49,231 nucleotides of DNA from an uncultured Caulobacterales bacterium (GTDB lineage Bacteria > Pseudomonadota > Alphaproteobacteria > Caulobacterales > Maricaulaceae). The DNA lies in the NCBI GenBank assembly GCA_938001915.1, contig CALLBD010000065.1, positions 1 to 49,231 on the forward strand, in the 5' to 3' direction. Below are positions 7,699-16,268 of this stretch, one piece after another; position 1 is the stretch's first letter, and each line of letters opens with the position of its first letter. The translations under genes and the position numbers were made by a program. The notes below the pieces were generated by a model, which ran no database searches, had not been told where the DNA came from, and was given only the letters and a program-made list of their open reading frames with translations.

Positions 7699-9291
7699 AT
7701 GACACAAATGACACAGCCGCAGCCACACCAAAACGCGCCGATGCAGACGCGCCCTGTCCCCGTTCCAGCGAGCCCCGTGCCGCACAGGCCGGTGCCGCAG
7801 CCGATTCCACAGGGGGCCGCGCCCCTGCCGCAAGGTCATTTTCCGCACCCGCATATGCAGCCTGCGCCCCAGCCTCCGCAGGGTCACATGCCTCAAGGCC
7901 AGTTTCCACACCCCCAAATGCCTCCGCAAGCCCCTATGCCAGGTCATCCTGGTATGGGACATGCGCCCGCCATGGGGCAGCGATATGCACCGCTGGAGGA
8001 GGAGAACCGCGATAAAGGTGAAAAACCGCTGCCGTCTATATCTGTTCAAGCTTTTTGTGACCGCCAAGAAACAGCGCATTGCATCAATGAAACAACGCGC
8101 GACTGGCGCATGAAGCGGACAAATGTAAAAATTTACATGGGCGGTCTTCCGGCTGCAATCGAGTTTTATCGCAAAGAAAATACGCCCTCTCTCATCATTA
8201 TTGAGAGCGGAATGCGCGGGGATGAGCTTTTCAATCAGCTCGAGCAGTTAGCCAGTGTCTGTGATGAGGGCACCAAAGTTGTCATGATTGGCGCGGCGAA
8301 TGATATTCGCCTGTATCGTCAATTAATGGACCAAGGGGTCTCCGACTATTTGGTCCCGCCCTTACATCCTCTGCACGTTATCCGCGCGTTGGGCGAACTA
8401 TATGCTGATCCCGATCAGCCCTTTATCGGGCGCGTTGCGGCCTTTTTCGGCGCAAAAGGCGGCGTAGGCTCGTCCTCACTTGCACATAATACAGCGTGGG
8501 TTCTGTCTGAAACTCTCATGCAAGAGACAGCGCTCATTGATTTGGATGCAAGTTGGGGCACGACAGGTCTAGATTTTTCATATGATAATATGTCCGGTCT
8601 TGAGGAAGCTTTGGGTGAACCCGACCGTTTGGACGAAACGCTAATGGACCGGATTATGATCCGCCACACAGAGAAGCTTTCTATTTTGCCAACGTCCGGA
8701 TCGCTAAATACGAAACCCGTAATGGAGTCGGCGAGTTATGAAGCCGTTGTAAATGCGGTGAGAGGTATCTCTCCTTTATCTATCTTGGATTTGCCGCATT
8801 ATTGGACGGATTGGACGACCAATGTACTGACCTCTGTTGACGATGTCGTCATTACTTCTACGCCTGATTTGGCAGGGATGCGAAACACCAAAAACCTCAT
8901 CGAATTTTTGAAGACCCAGCGTCCAAATGATCCTGATCCAATTCTAATTCTAAATTGTGTTGGCATGTCGTCTAAAACTGAAATCACCGTCAAGGATTTT
9001 GGCGCAATGGTTGGCCACGACCCTGATATTGTTATCGGTTGGGATCCAGACAGTCACTTCCAAGCGACCAATGAAGGCAAGATGCTGTCAGATATTAAAA
9101 CGGCCGCTTCCACGGTTGAAGGCTTGGCCTATTTGGCAAATCGTTTGCGGACAGGCTCTTTTAATGCTCGCGGTAAAGCTGACGTCGCGCCGACCAAAAA
9201 GGGCTTACTCTCTATTGGCGGCGGAAAGTCTGACAAGCCAAAGGCCGATGGTAAATCCATGTTCTCTTTCCTAAAGAAGGATAAAGGCTAG
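7699..9291 (+). CDS. cpaE: Pilus localisation ATPase CpaE (TadZ) with Pro/His/Gln-rich N terminus
   Basis: ParA/MinD-superfamily protein that places the pilus machine at the cell pole, 530 aa. Residues 1-100 are extremely rich in Pro, Gln, His and Met. Residues about 115-235 form a receiver-like domain, then the ATPase begins with a deviant Walker A, GAKGGVGSSSLAHNTAW, near residues 253-269, in which the usual terminal Lys-Thr/Ser is altered as in CpaE/TadZ. A Walker A'-like DLDASWGTTGLDFSY follows near 279. The C terminus is Gly/Lys-rich. Its stop abuts the cpaF ATG directly, implying coupled translation. Caulobacter CpaE also has an extended N terminus. Confidence 0.93.
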   Translation: MTQMTQPQPHQNAPMQTRPVPVPASPVPHRPVPQPIPQGAAPLPQGHFPHPHMQPAPQPPQGHMPQGQFPHPQMPPQAPMPGHPGMGHAPAMGQRYAPLEEENRDKGEKPLPSISVQAFCDRQETAHCINETTRDWRMKRTNVKIYMGGLPAAIEFYRKENTPSLIIIESGMRGDELFNQLEQLASVCDEGTKVVMIGAANDIRLYRQLMDQGVSDYLVPPLHPLHVIRALGELYADPDQPFIGRVAAFFGAKGGVGSSSLAHNTAWVLSETLMQETALIDLDASWGTTGLDFSYDNMSGLEEALGEPDRLDETLMDRIMIRHTEKLSILPTSGSLNTKPVMESASYEAVVNAVRGISPLSILDLPHYWTDWTTNVLTSVDDVVITSTPDLAGMRNTKNLIEFLKTQRPNDPDPILILNCVGMSSKTEITVKDFGAMVGHDPDIVIGWDPDSHFQATNEGKMLSDIKTAASTVEGLAYLANRLRTGSFNARGKADVAPTKKGLLSIGGGKSDKPKADGKSMFSFLKKDKG

Positions 9292-10707
9292 ATGTTTGGT
9301 AAGCGTTCAGAAGCAACAGCCGTCAAGACACAGACTGCGCCAAAGTCGCCTGTAAAAGAGGAAGCTAAATCCTCTCTCGACGCGCCATTGCATAGCTCAA
9401 CACCGGCGCCGCGCTCGCGGTCTGACGAGCCGAGTGAAGAGTATTACGAGACTAAGGCGACAATTTTTAACGCCTTGTTTGAGACAATAGACGTGTCCGC
9501 TTTGGCGGGTATGCAGTCTGATAAGGCCCGGGAAGAAATCCGCACTATTGTTGATGAGATTATCGCCATTCGTAACGTTCGCCTGTCTGTGGCTGAGCAA
9601 AATCAGCTTATCACGGAAATATGTGACGATATTCTAGGCTACGGCCCTCTAGAGCCCCTGCTGGCCCGAGACGATATTGCCGATATTATGGTCAATGGCG
9701 CTAAACATGTCTTCATCGAAACCAGTGGTAAGATGATTAAGACCAATATTCGGTTCCGCGATAATACACAGTTGATGAATATTTGTCAGCGGATCGTGAG
9801 CCAAGTTGGCCGCCGTGTGGATGAGGCCTCACCAATCTGTGACGCGCGTCTTTTAGATGGTTCTCGGGTTAACGTTATTGCGCCGCCGCTTTCCATTGAC
9901 GGTCCAGCTCTGACAATTCGAAAATTTAAAAAGGATAAGCTACGCCTTGCCGATCTTGTCAATTTCAAGTCTATTTCGCCAGCCGGTGCCCGGGTGCTGC
10001 AAATCATTGGTGCGTGCCAGTGTAACATTGTTATCTCTGGCGGTACGGGTTCTGGTAAAACGACTCTGCTGAATGCCCTAACGGGGTTCATTCATCCTGA
10101 TGAGCGCATTATTACCTGCGAAGACGCGGCTGAATTACAGCTCCAACAACCCCATGTTGTCCGTCTTGAAACGCGTCCTCCAAATCTGGAAGGCAAGGGT
10201 AAAATTACAATGGCGGACCTGGTTAAAAACTGTCTGCGGATGCGGCCTGAACGTATTATTGTGGGTGAGGTACGGGGACCCGAAGCCTTCGACCTTCTAC
10301 AGGCTATGAATACGGGCCATGATGGGTCAATGGGAACGCTCCATGCAAACTCGCCGCGTGAAGCCCTCTCGCGTTTGGAGTCCATGATTACTATGGGCGG
10401 GTTCTCCCTCCCGGCGAAAACAATTCGGGAAATGATTGTTGGCTCAGTTGATGTAATTGTGCAGGCGACGCGCCTCCGTGATGGCTCGCGCCGCATTACA
10501 AATATTACTGAAGTTATCGGGATGGAAGGCGACGTCATCGTAACCCAAGATTTGATAGTCTATGAAATGGACGGCGAAGACGCGGATGGGAATATCATTG
10601 GGGAACATAAATCCACCGGTATTGCGCGTCCAGCTTTCTGGGATCGGGCTCGCTATTTCAATTTGGAAAAAGACCTTGCTGAGGCGTTGGATGAGGCGGG
10701 GTCCTAG
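9292..10707 (+). CDS. cpaF: Pilus motor ATPase CpaF (TadA)
   Basis: Cytoplasmic hexameric ATPase of the GspE/VirB11 superfamily that powers extension and retraction of Tad pili, 471 aa. Walker A SGGTGSGKTTLLNAL is near residues 247-261; the Asp box EDAAELQL near 278-285; Walker B-type RPERIIVGEVRG near 319-330; and the His box GHDGSMGTLHANSPREALSRLE near 343-364. The N-terminal 60 residues are a low-complexity linker. The ATG follows the cpaE stop with no gap. AAGGATAAAGG serves as the ribosome site inside the end of cpaE. It joins TadB/TadC platform proteins encoded immediately downstream. Confidence 0.96.
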   Translation: MFGKRSEATAVKTQTAPKSPVKEEAKSSLDAPLHSSTPAPRSRSDEPSEEYYETKATIFNALFETIDVSALAGMQSDKAREEIRTIVDEIIAIRNVRLSVAEQNQLITEICDDILGYGPLEPLLARDDIADIMVNGAKHVFIETSGKMIKTNIRFRDNTQLMNICQRIVSQVGRRVDEASPICDARLLDGSRVNVIAPPLSIDGPALTIRKFKKDKLRLADLVNFKSISPAGARVLQIIGACQCNIVISGGTGSGKTTLLNALTGFIHPDERIITCEDAAELQLQQPHVVRLETRPPNLEGKGKITMADLVKNCLRMRPERIIVGEVRGPEAFDLLQAMNTGHDGSMGTLHANSPREALSRLESMITMGGFSLPAKTIREMIVGSVDVIVQATRLRDGSRRITNITEVIGMEGDVIVTQDLIVYEMDGEDADGNIIGEHKSTGIARPAFWDRARYFNLEKDLAEALDEAGS

Positions 10708-11691
10708 ATGGAGTCGCAAACCATACTCGGGTTATGTGCGGCGGGCCTTGTTGTCTGTACCGGCCTATTATTCATGGGGGACAAATCTTCCAGCGAGAGT
10801 AAGCGCGTGCGGGATCTTGCCGGCAAGAAATCACTTGGTTCAAACCTGAAAGACAGACTGAAGGTCGAAGACTCAGGAAACCGCCGAAAGCAAATTGAAG
10901 AAACGCTTGGAAAAATAGAAGAACGTCAAAAGTCGAAAAAGAAAAAAGCTAAGACGATTGAGTCACGTCTCATGCAGGCCGATTGGTCTATGAAGCCTCA
11001 GAACTTTATTTTGATTTCAGTTGTTCTTGCCGTCGTTTTTGGCGCTTTGCCCTTCGTTTTGGGTTTGCCGCTTAAGGCTTGCCTGGCTTTGGCCTTCATC
11101 ATGGGATTTGGTCTGCCGCGGTTTATTTTGAATAGCGCGATCAATCGCCGCCAAAGAAAGTTCACCGCTCATTTTGCTGATGCCATGGACATTATTGTTC
11201 GCGGCGTCAGAACGGGTTTACCCTTGGGCGATTGCCTTAAAATTATTGCGCATGAAAGCCCTGATCCTTTGGGCGCTGAATTCCGCCGTGTCGTCGAGGG
11301 CGAGAGCCTGGGTATACCCATCGAAGTATGTCTGGAACAGATGTATGAGCGCATGCCGATTTCTGAGGTTAATTTCTTCGCCACTGTTTTGAATATTCAA
11401 AAGACAACGGGTGGTAATTTGGGTGAAGCACTCGCAAATCTCTCTAATGTTTTGCGCGGGCGTAAAATCCTACGTGAAAAAATTAAAGCGCTTTCTGCCG
11501 AAGCAAAAGTATCCGCGATGATTATTGGATCTTTGCCTATCATTGTTATGCTTCTCGTCACAGTTGCTAGTCCAGATTATATGGACGGATTGTATAAGAC
11601 GACAACCGGTCAAAGAAATATGATGATTGGCGCCGGCATGATGGTCATGGGGACTCTTATGATGCGTAAAATGATCAATTTCAAATTCTAG
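10708..11691 (+). CDS. tadB: Pilus inner-membrane platform protein TadB
   Basis: Polytopic T2SSF-domain protein of 327 aa that forms the Tad pilus platform with TadC. It has a short N-terminal helix (residues 5-23), a basic cytoplasmic region (about 30-90), then two hydrophobic segments (about 100-140), the T2SSF domain (about 150-275; FADAMDIIVRGVRTGLPLGD, then FFATVLNIQKTTGGNLGEALANLS), and a C-terminal pair of membrane helices. The start codon abuts the cpaF stop. It is followed by tadC after 19 bp. Confidence 0.93.
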   Translation: MESQTILGLCAAGLVVCTGLLFMGDKSSSESKRVRDLAGKKSLGSNLKDRLKVEDSGNRRKQIEETLGKIEERQKSKKKKAKTIESRLMQADWSMKPQNFILISVVLAVVFGALPFVLGLPLKACLALAFIMGFGLPRFILNSAINRRQRKFTAHFADAMDIIVRGVRTGLPLGDCLKIIAHESPDPLGAEFRRVVEGESLGIPIEVCLEQMYERMPISEVNFFATVLNIQKTTGGNLGEALANLSNVLRGRKILREKIKALSAEAKVSAMIIGSLPIIVMLLVTVASPDYMDGLYKTTTGQRNMMIGAGMMVMGTLMMRKMINFKF

Positions 11692-11710
11692 GGAGGCAGA
11701 AGAACACGTC

Positions 11711-12670
11711 ATGAGTCCAGAATCCGTCGCCCTTTTCCGTAGTGCTGGTTCCATCGTTATCGCGGTGCTGTTCATTGCGTCTTTTTGGATTGTCGTTGTC
11801 CCAATGTTGGAGGGCGATAAGAAGAAAAAACGTATGGAGTCTGTTGCTTCTGCCCGAGAGGGTATGCGTCAGTCACGTTTAGACTCGCTACAAAACGAAG
11901 CGCGTTTGCGGGCAGACGGCAAAGGTGTTGCGAAAAATCTGGTGGATCGTTTCAGCTTGGAGAAACTCCTCGAGGCGTCCGATCTGAAAGATAAAATGGC
12001 CCAAGCGGGTCTGCGTGGGCAGAAGCCAGTATATTTTTTCTATATGGCGCGCTTAGTTTTGCCGCTCGCGATGTTGGTCTTCGGCCTAATTGTATTCGTT
12101 ATTTTGAATATCCCCGGATGGGACTTCACTCAGCGCATCGCGGCGACGTTAGGCTTGGTTGCCTTTGGGTATTATTTACCTGGCCTTATTGTCAAAAATA
12201 TTGCGAATAAGCGCTTGGCCTCAATTATGCCAGTCTTTCCAGATGCATTGGACTTGCTCCTGATTTGTGTAGAGTCGGGCATGTCTGTCGAGCTTGCCTT
12301 TGCTCGAGTGGCTAATGAAATGGGTGATGCGTCTGTTGAGCTTGCCGAAGAATTCTCGCTTACAACGGCTGAACTCTCTTATTTGACGTCCCGCCGCCTC
12401 GCTTATGAAAATCTTGCGCGCAGAAATAATCACCCCGGCATTCGTGCGGTTGCGACCGCGCTTGTGCAAGCCGAGCGTTACGGTACGCCGCTTGGCGATA
12501 CATTGCGGACAATGGCAAATGAAAATCGCCAATTACGTGTCATGCAAGCCGAGAAGAAAGCTGCTGCTCTACCTGCGAAGCTGACCGTTCCGATGATCCT
12601 GTTCTTCCTACCCGTTTTGTTCATCGTTATTCTGACGCCAGCGGCGCTAAAGTTAACCACCGCCTTTTAG
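11711..12670 (+). CDS. tadC: Pilus inner-membrane platform protein TadC
   Basis: Second T2SSF-domain platform protein, 319 aa. There is an N-terminal membrane helix (about residues 12-32), a basic linker, two central helices (about 112-160), the T2SSF core (FPDALDLLLICVESGMSVELAF near 175-196, then AERYGTPLGDTLRTMA near 253-268), and a C-terminal helix (about 285-312). GGGAGG lies 14 nt before the ATG, a long spacing, so expression may rely on coupling with tadB. It ends the plus-strand pilus operon and faces a TPR gene across a bidirectional terminator. Confidence 0.93.
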   Translation: MSPESVALFRSAGSIVIAVLFIASFWIVVVPMLEGDKKKKRMESVASAREGMRQSRLDSLQNEARLRADGKGVAKNLVDRFSLEKLLEASDLKDKMAQAGLRGQKPVYFFYMARLVLPLAMLVFGLIVFVILNIPGWDFTQRIAATLGLVAFGYYLPGLIVKNIANKRLASIMPVFPDALDLLLICVESGMSVELAFARVANEMGDASVELAEEFSLTTAELSYLTSRRLAYENLARRNNHPGIRAVATALVQAERYGTPLGDTLRTMANENRQLRVMQAEKKAAALPAKLTVPMILFFLPVLFIVILTPAALKLTTAF

Positions 12671-12770
12671 AGGTTTAGGTCTTTTAGACGCTAAAGGCCT
12701 GACGCTTGATGATTAGCAATCTGACCGCCAAATATGATCTCAAGCGTCTCGCCCCAAAAAAGAAATCACA

Positions 12771-12814
12771 AAAAAGCCGCTGTCCCAGACTCTATAGGGA
12801 ACGCGGCAATTTTT
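12771..12814. terminator. Bidirectional terminator between tadC and the TPR gene
   Basis: An A-run, then a GCCGC / GCGGC stem at 12776-12780 and 12803-12807, extended inside by TCCC/GGGA after a small mismatch, then a T-run AATTTTT. With A-tract on one side and T-tract on the other, it can end transcription from both converging genes. Confidence 0.65.
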
Positions 12815-12862
12815 ATAAATATTTGTAGGGCCTTCGAAAGACACCTTATGGCATGAAAGCCC

Positions 12863-13987
12863 TTAGCGGCGCCGTCTATTGGGTTCGCGCCGCTCTTGCG
12901 GTTGGCTCCGCGCGCGGCTTGCCTGGGCGCTAAAGCCTTGAGGATATCCACCGGGTTGATAGCCCGCTGGAGCTGCTACGGCTGGCTGGGCGGCTGGCGG
13001 GGCGCCTGCGGGTTGCGCATAGGCCTGAGGCGCATAGGCCTTAGCGGCGGGCGCTTGTTGAACTGCGGCTTGTCCGCCGCGCTGTGCGGCGACTGCTCTA
13101 ACCGCGTCTGAAGCCGTCTTGAATTGCTGTCCACCTGGAGCGCTTGTATGTAGGCGCGCTTGAGGCTGATAGCCTTGCGGCTGAGGCGCGGAAAGACTCG
13201 CTTGAGTTTGCGCCTCAACAGTTGGCGTATGCGCAGGGCGAGCTGTTGGTAATTGGCTGCGGGGCCGTGAATAATTGGCGAGGCTCTGTGCCTCAGATGT
13301 TTTCCCTTGAAGCTCTAGAACCAAAATGAGATTTTGTTTCACATTGTCTGACGCATTGGGCAGATTGACCGCACGGCGCAGCCATCCTTCTGCCGTGGCG
13401 GGATCTCCGGATAGCGCATGGCTCAAACCGATATTGGCCATAACATTGGGATCATTAGGCGTAATCCGCAGGGCGCGATCATAGTGCTGCCGCGCTTCGG
13501 TATAGCGCTCTTGCTGATCAAGCGCTGCGCCTTTTAAAGACCATAGCCGTCCATATTGCGGGGTTCTCGCAAGCCCTTCATTCAGAATCGGTATGGCATC
13601 AACAGAGCGTTCGGAGGCAATGAGCGCCGCTGCATATTCCGCCATGAGATAGGGGTCACGCGGATAGAGCGCCCGCGTTTGTTGTGTGATTTCCACAGCG
13701 CGCACCGGATTGCCCAAGCGGCGAACCGCAGAGGAGAGTTTGAGAGCAGCTTCCAGATCACTTGGATTGAGATGATGTTCATTTGACCAGAAAGCGGCCT
13801 GCGCGAATAGTTCTTGCGTTTCTATGGCTTCGCGCATTTGACGTGTCGCAGGTAAAAACTTGTCGACGGCCAAGTCGGACTTAATTTGCGTCTCTTGTTG
13901 CGTCATGGGCGGCGCAACCGAACAGCCGGATACAAAGAAAACGGTGCCTGCGAAGAGAAGCGGTAAGAGGTGAAGACGATGTGTCAT
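12863..13987 (-). CDS. TPR lipoprotein of the Tad locus (TadD-like)
   Basis: Predicted outer-membrane lipoprotein of about 374 aa, likely a scaffold or pilotin for pilus assembly. ATG 13987 (AAAGG 10 nt upstream) starts a lipoprotein signal with lipobox Phe-Val-Ser-Gly-Cys. Residues about 55-220 contain tandem tetratricopeptide repeats, seen as WSLKGAALDQQERYTEARQ and NVMANIGLSHALSGDPATAE patterns. The C-terminal third is Gln/Ala/Pro-rich low complexity, ending in an Arg cluster. It sits at the end of the pilus locus and converges on tadC, so TadD-like function is inferred from position and domain. The open frame extends to 14023, but that adds a non-signal segment. Confidence 0.8.
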   Translation of the reverse strand: MTHRLHLLPLLFAGTVFFVSGCSVAPPMTQQETQIKSDLAVDKFLPATRQMREAIETQELFAQAAFWSNEHHLNPSDLEAALKLSSAVRRLGNPVRAVEITQQTRALYPRDPYLMAEYAAALIASERSVDAIPILNEGLARTPQYGRLWSLKGAALDQQERYTEARQHYDRALRITPNDPNVMANIGLSHALSGDPATAEGWLRRAVNLPNASDNVKQNLILVLELQGKTSEAQSLANYSRPRSQLPTARPAHTPTVEAQTQASLSAPQPQGYQPQARLHTSAPGGQQFKTASDAVRAVAAQRGGQAAVQQAPAAKAYAPQAYAQPAGAPPAAQPAVAAPAGYQPGGYPQGFSAQASRARSQPQERREPNRRRR

Positions 13988-14075
13988 ATCTGTTCGGCCT
14001 TTCAGCGGGTATATCCGGTTCACGGTCTAGACTGAGACATTTGCGGATTTCGTTAACAAATGTGAACGAAGAGGG

Positions 14076-14090
14076 TTAACGTCGCGTTTA
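14076..14090. promoter_or_regulatory. Near-consensus CtrA box between TPR and aminopeptidase genes
   Basis: TTAACGTCGCGTTTA matches TTAA-N7-TTAA with one mismatch in the second half. Another TTAA half with a degenerate partner is at 14053. The element lies about 90 bp before the TPR lipoprotein start on the minus strand and 50 bp before the aminopeptidase gene on the plus strand. Confidence 0.45.
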
Positions 14091-14140
14091 CAAACCCTTA
14101 GTGATTCAGGTCACAGGATTAAAATTTTGTAGGAAAACTC

Positions 14141-15559
14141 ATGTCTGACGCCACATCACAGTCTTTTATCCGTCGCCAAGACCTGCCCAGCGCAGTTGTG
14201 CCCGTGATTTTAGATATTATCGGCAGTAGCCATTGGGACCGATATGCCAAATCTCTAACAGAAGCCCAGCGCGTTTTTGTTGGCGAGCGCCGATTCACGG
14301 CGGAGGCCGGACAAAGGTTACGGCTTCCGGAAGCTAATGGGCGGGTGAAGCGTGTTCTGTTCGGGATAGGCGAGGAAGACACGGGCGCTGAAATGCGTTT
14401 GGGGAGTCTGGGTGCTAGTTTGCCGCGAGGCTATTATCGCTTCGGTCATGTACCCGCCGAATTTGATCTTCGTTTAGCCGCTATAGCTTGGGGTATGGGG
14501 GCGTATAAATTTGATCGCTATCTCTCGGAAAAATCCGAGCCCCCCAGCCTAGTGTTAGATGACGCCGCGAGCGAGACTGAAATTATCTCCAGCGTTGCGG
14601 CGACGACGCTGTGCCGCGATCTGATTAACACACCTGCCAGCGATATGGGTCCCGCCGCGCTTGAGCAAGCCGCGCAAGATTTGGCCAAGACTTTCGGGGC
14701 TGAGGTTTCTTCTGTTGTAGGTGAGGATTTGCTAACGCAAAATTTCCCGATGATACATGCTGTGGGCCGCGCCGCGCATGAAGCGCCGCGCCTTGTGGAA
14801 ATTGAATGGGGCGACCGCTCGCATCCGCGTTTGGCCATAATTGGAAAAGGTATCACATTTGATACGGGCGGCGTAAATATGAAATCGGCATCGGGAGCCC
14901 GGCTGATGAAAAAAGATATGGGCGGTGCAGCGCATGCCTTAGCCTTATCGCATATGATTATGGCCAATGATTTGCCTATTCGCCTGCATTGTCTCCTCGC
15001 CATTGCGGAAAATGCGGTCTCTGCCAATGCGTATCGCCCAGGTGATATTTTACAGACCCGCCTCGGTATCACTGTAGAGATTGATAATACGGATGCCGAG
15101 GGCCGGCTGGTTATGGGGGATGCCTTGACCAAAGCGGCAGAAGACACGCCCGATTTCATCATTGACTTTGCAACGCTGACCGGCGCGGCGCGGGTTGCCC
15201 TTGGTCCGCATCTGCCGCCTATGTTCTGCAACCGGAGCGCGCCCGTGGAGACCGTCGTGCGCCACGGTATGGCGCAGCAGGACCCTGTCTGGAATATGCC
15301 GCTTTGGCAGCCTTATAACGCGATGCTCAGCTCACCCATTGCGACCTTAAAAAATGCGGGCGGCGGTTTTGCGGGCTCTGTCACAGCGGCGCTTTTCCTT
15401 GAGCGGTTTGTGAAAAAGACCCCGTGGATGCATTTTGATACCTATGGCTGGAACCCTACCGCGCGGCCCGCTCATCCGAAGGGCGGGGATATGTACGGCG
15501 TTCGCGCCGTCTATGCCTGGCTGAAAGCGGGGGGTCTAAACGCGCGTTTGTCGGAATAG
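14141..15559 (+). CDS. Leucyl aminopeptidase family protein (M17)
   Basis: Cytoplasmic dinuclear-metal aminopeptidase of 472 aa that removes N-terminal residues from peptides. The M17 core is intact: GKGITFDTGGVNMK near residues 236-249 (with Lys and Asp metal ligands), MKKDMGGAAHAL near 257-268, and the family signature NTDAEGRLVMGDAL near 318-331. The N-terminal domain is divergent, as is usual in the alphaproteobacterial PepA/PepB-like branch. AGGAAAA stands before the ATG. It shares a divergent region with the TPR lipoprotein but no functional link to the pilus is evident. Confidence 0.92.
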   Translation: MSDATSQSFIRRQDLPSAVVPVILDIIGSSHWDRYAKSLTEAQRVFVGERRFTAEAGQRLRLPEANGRVKRVLFGIGEEDTGAEMRLGSLGASLPRGYYRFGHVPAEFDLRLAAIAWGMGAYKFDRYLSEKSEPPSLVLDDAASETEIISSVAATTLCRDLINTPASDMGPAALEQAAQDLAKTFGAEVSSVVGEDLLTQNFPMIHAVGRAAHEAPRLVEIEWGDRSHPRLAIIGKGITFDTGGVNMKSASGARLMKKDMGGAAHALALSHMIMANDLPIRLHCLLAIAENAVSANAYRPGDILQTRLGITVEIDNTDAEGRLVMGDALTKAAEDTPDFIIDFATLTGAARVALGPHLPPMFCNRSAPVETVVRHGMAQQDPVWNMPLWQPYNAMLSSPIATLKNAGGGFAGSVTAALFLERFVKKTPWMHFDTYGWNPTARPAHPKGGDMYGVRAVYAWLKAGGLNARLSE

Positions 15560-15835
15560 CCGTGAAGGCGGCAGGGCGACTAAACTATTGGATACACATC
15601 CTTTTGCAGTGATATTTGGCGCATAGGAAACTTTTGTAGGTCTTTCCTTGCGTTTTGTGGGGCGGCGTCAGCTTTGCGCATAAATAAATTTCACCCAAAA
15701 TTTCCTTTTGTTTGAATCACTTGACTCTTTTTTTGCGGACTTGAGTTCTGCCGTCCCTTGACCGCAGAATCCTGACTATGCGATTCACTGATTCGTAAGA
15801 TCAATTCAGGTCGCTATCTGGGGAGTGCCGCGCCA
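15560..15835. promoter_or_regulatory. Promoter region of the MarR-NlpC pair with five GANTC sites
   Basis: The 276-bp gap holds no gene. GANTC sites, the CcrM methyltransferase target in Caulobacter-type bacteria, occur at 15714, 15723, 15767, 15782 and 15790, five in 81 bp. A TTGACT is at 15721 and a TTGACC at 15758, but neither has a convincing -10 at the usual distance. GGGGAG at 15819-15824 is the ribosome site for the MarR gene. Confidence 0.5.
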
Positions 15836-16261
15836 ATGTCTGCAACGAAATCTGCTTTTGCACCTCGCCTTGTAGCTGTGACGGACACGCCGAAAATAGC
15901 GCATCCCAAGGTTAAAAAAATCCAATCCGATCGAGTCTCGCGCAAAGAGAGTCTCGCTTTTTGGTACCGCGTGACATTGGCGACAGTTCGGTCTGATGCG
16001 CCAGATTTATCCTCGCGCCAGCTCGCCATGTTGATGACAATTTACTTAGAAGACGGGCTGCATACGGTTCGCTCTTTGGCCAAACATTTGGACGTCACAA
16101 AGGCCGCCATTAGCCGCGCCACAGATAGTCTCTGTAAACTCGGCTATATTGAGCGCAAACCTGATCATAGAGATAAACGTTCTGTGGTTTTAGCGCGCAC
16201 GCCTGCGGGGATACATTTCCTCTCGGAATTTGCAGATATAATCCAGACCGAGCGCCGTTAG
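15836..16261 (+). CDS. MarR family transcriptional regulator
   Basis: Small DNA-binding protein of 141 aa. The winged-helix core lies at about residues 60-120: SSRQLAMLMTIYLEDG, the recognition-helix region TVRSLAKHLDVTKAAISRATDSL, and the wing with the Asp/Arg pattern RKPDHRDKRSVVL. The first 40 residues are basic and unlike the usual dimerisation helix, and the C-terminal helix is short. It is 7 bp upstream of an NlpC/P60 hydrolase gene and probably cotranscribed with it. The ligand is unknown. Its promoter region is unusually rich in GANTC sites. Confidence 0.85.
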   Translation: MSATKSAFAPRLVAVTDTPKIAHPKVKKIQSDRVSRKESLAFWYRVTLATVRSDAPDLSSRQLAMLMTIYLEDGLHTVRSLAKHLDVTKAAISRATDSLCKLGYIERKPDHRDKRSVVLARTPAGIHFLSEFADIIQTERR

Positions 16262-16268
16262 TCGCGCC

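Noticed and set aside
7657-8079. Arg/His-rich open frame on the minus strand opposite cpaE
   Set aside because: It is the antisense shadow of the proline-rich start of cpaE; no ribosome site and no family resemblance.
14518-15231. 237-codon open frame on the minus strand opposite the aminopeptidase gene
   Set aside because: The aminopeptidase has all family motifs on the plus strand; the antisense frame is a composition effect.
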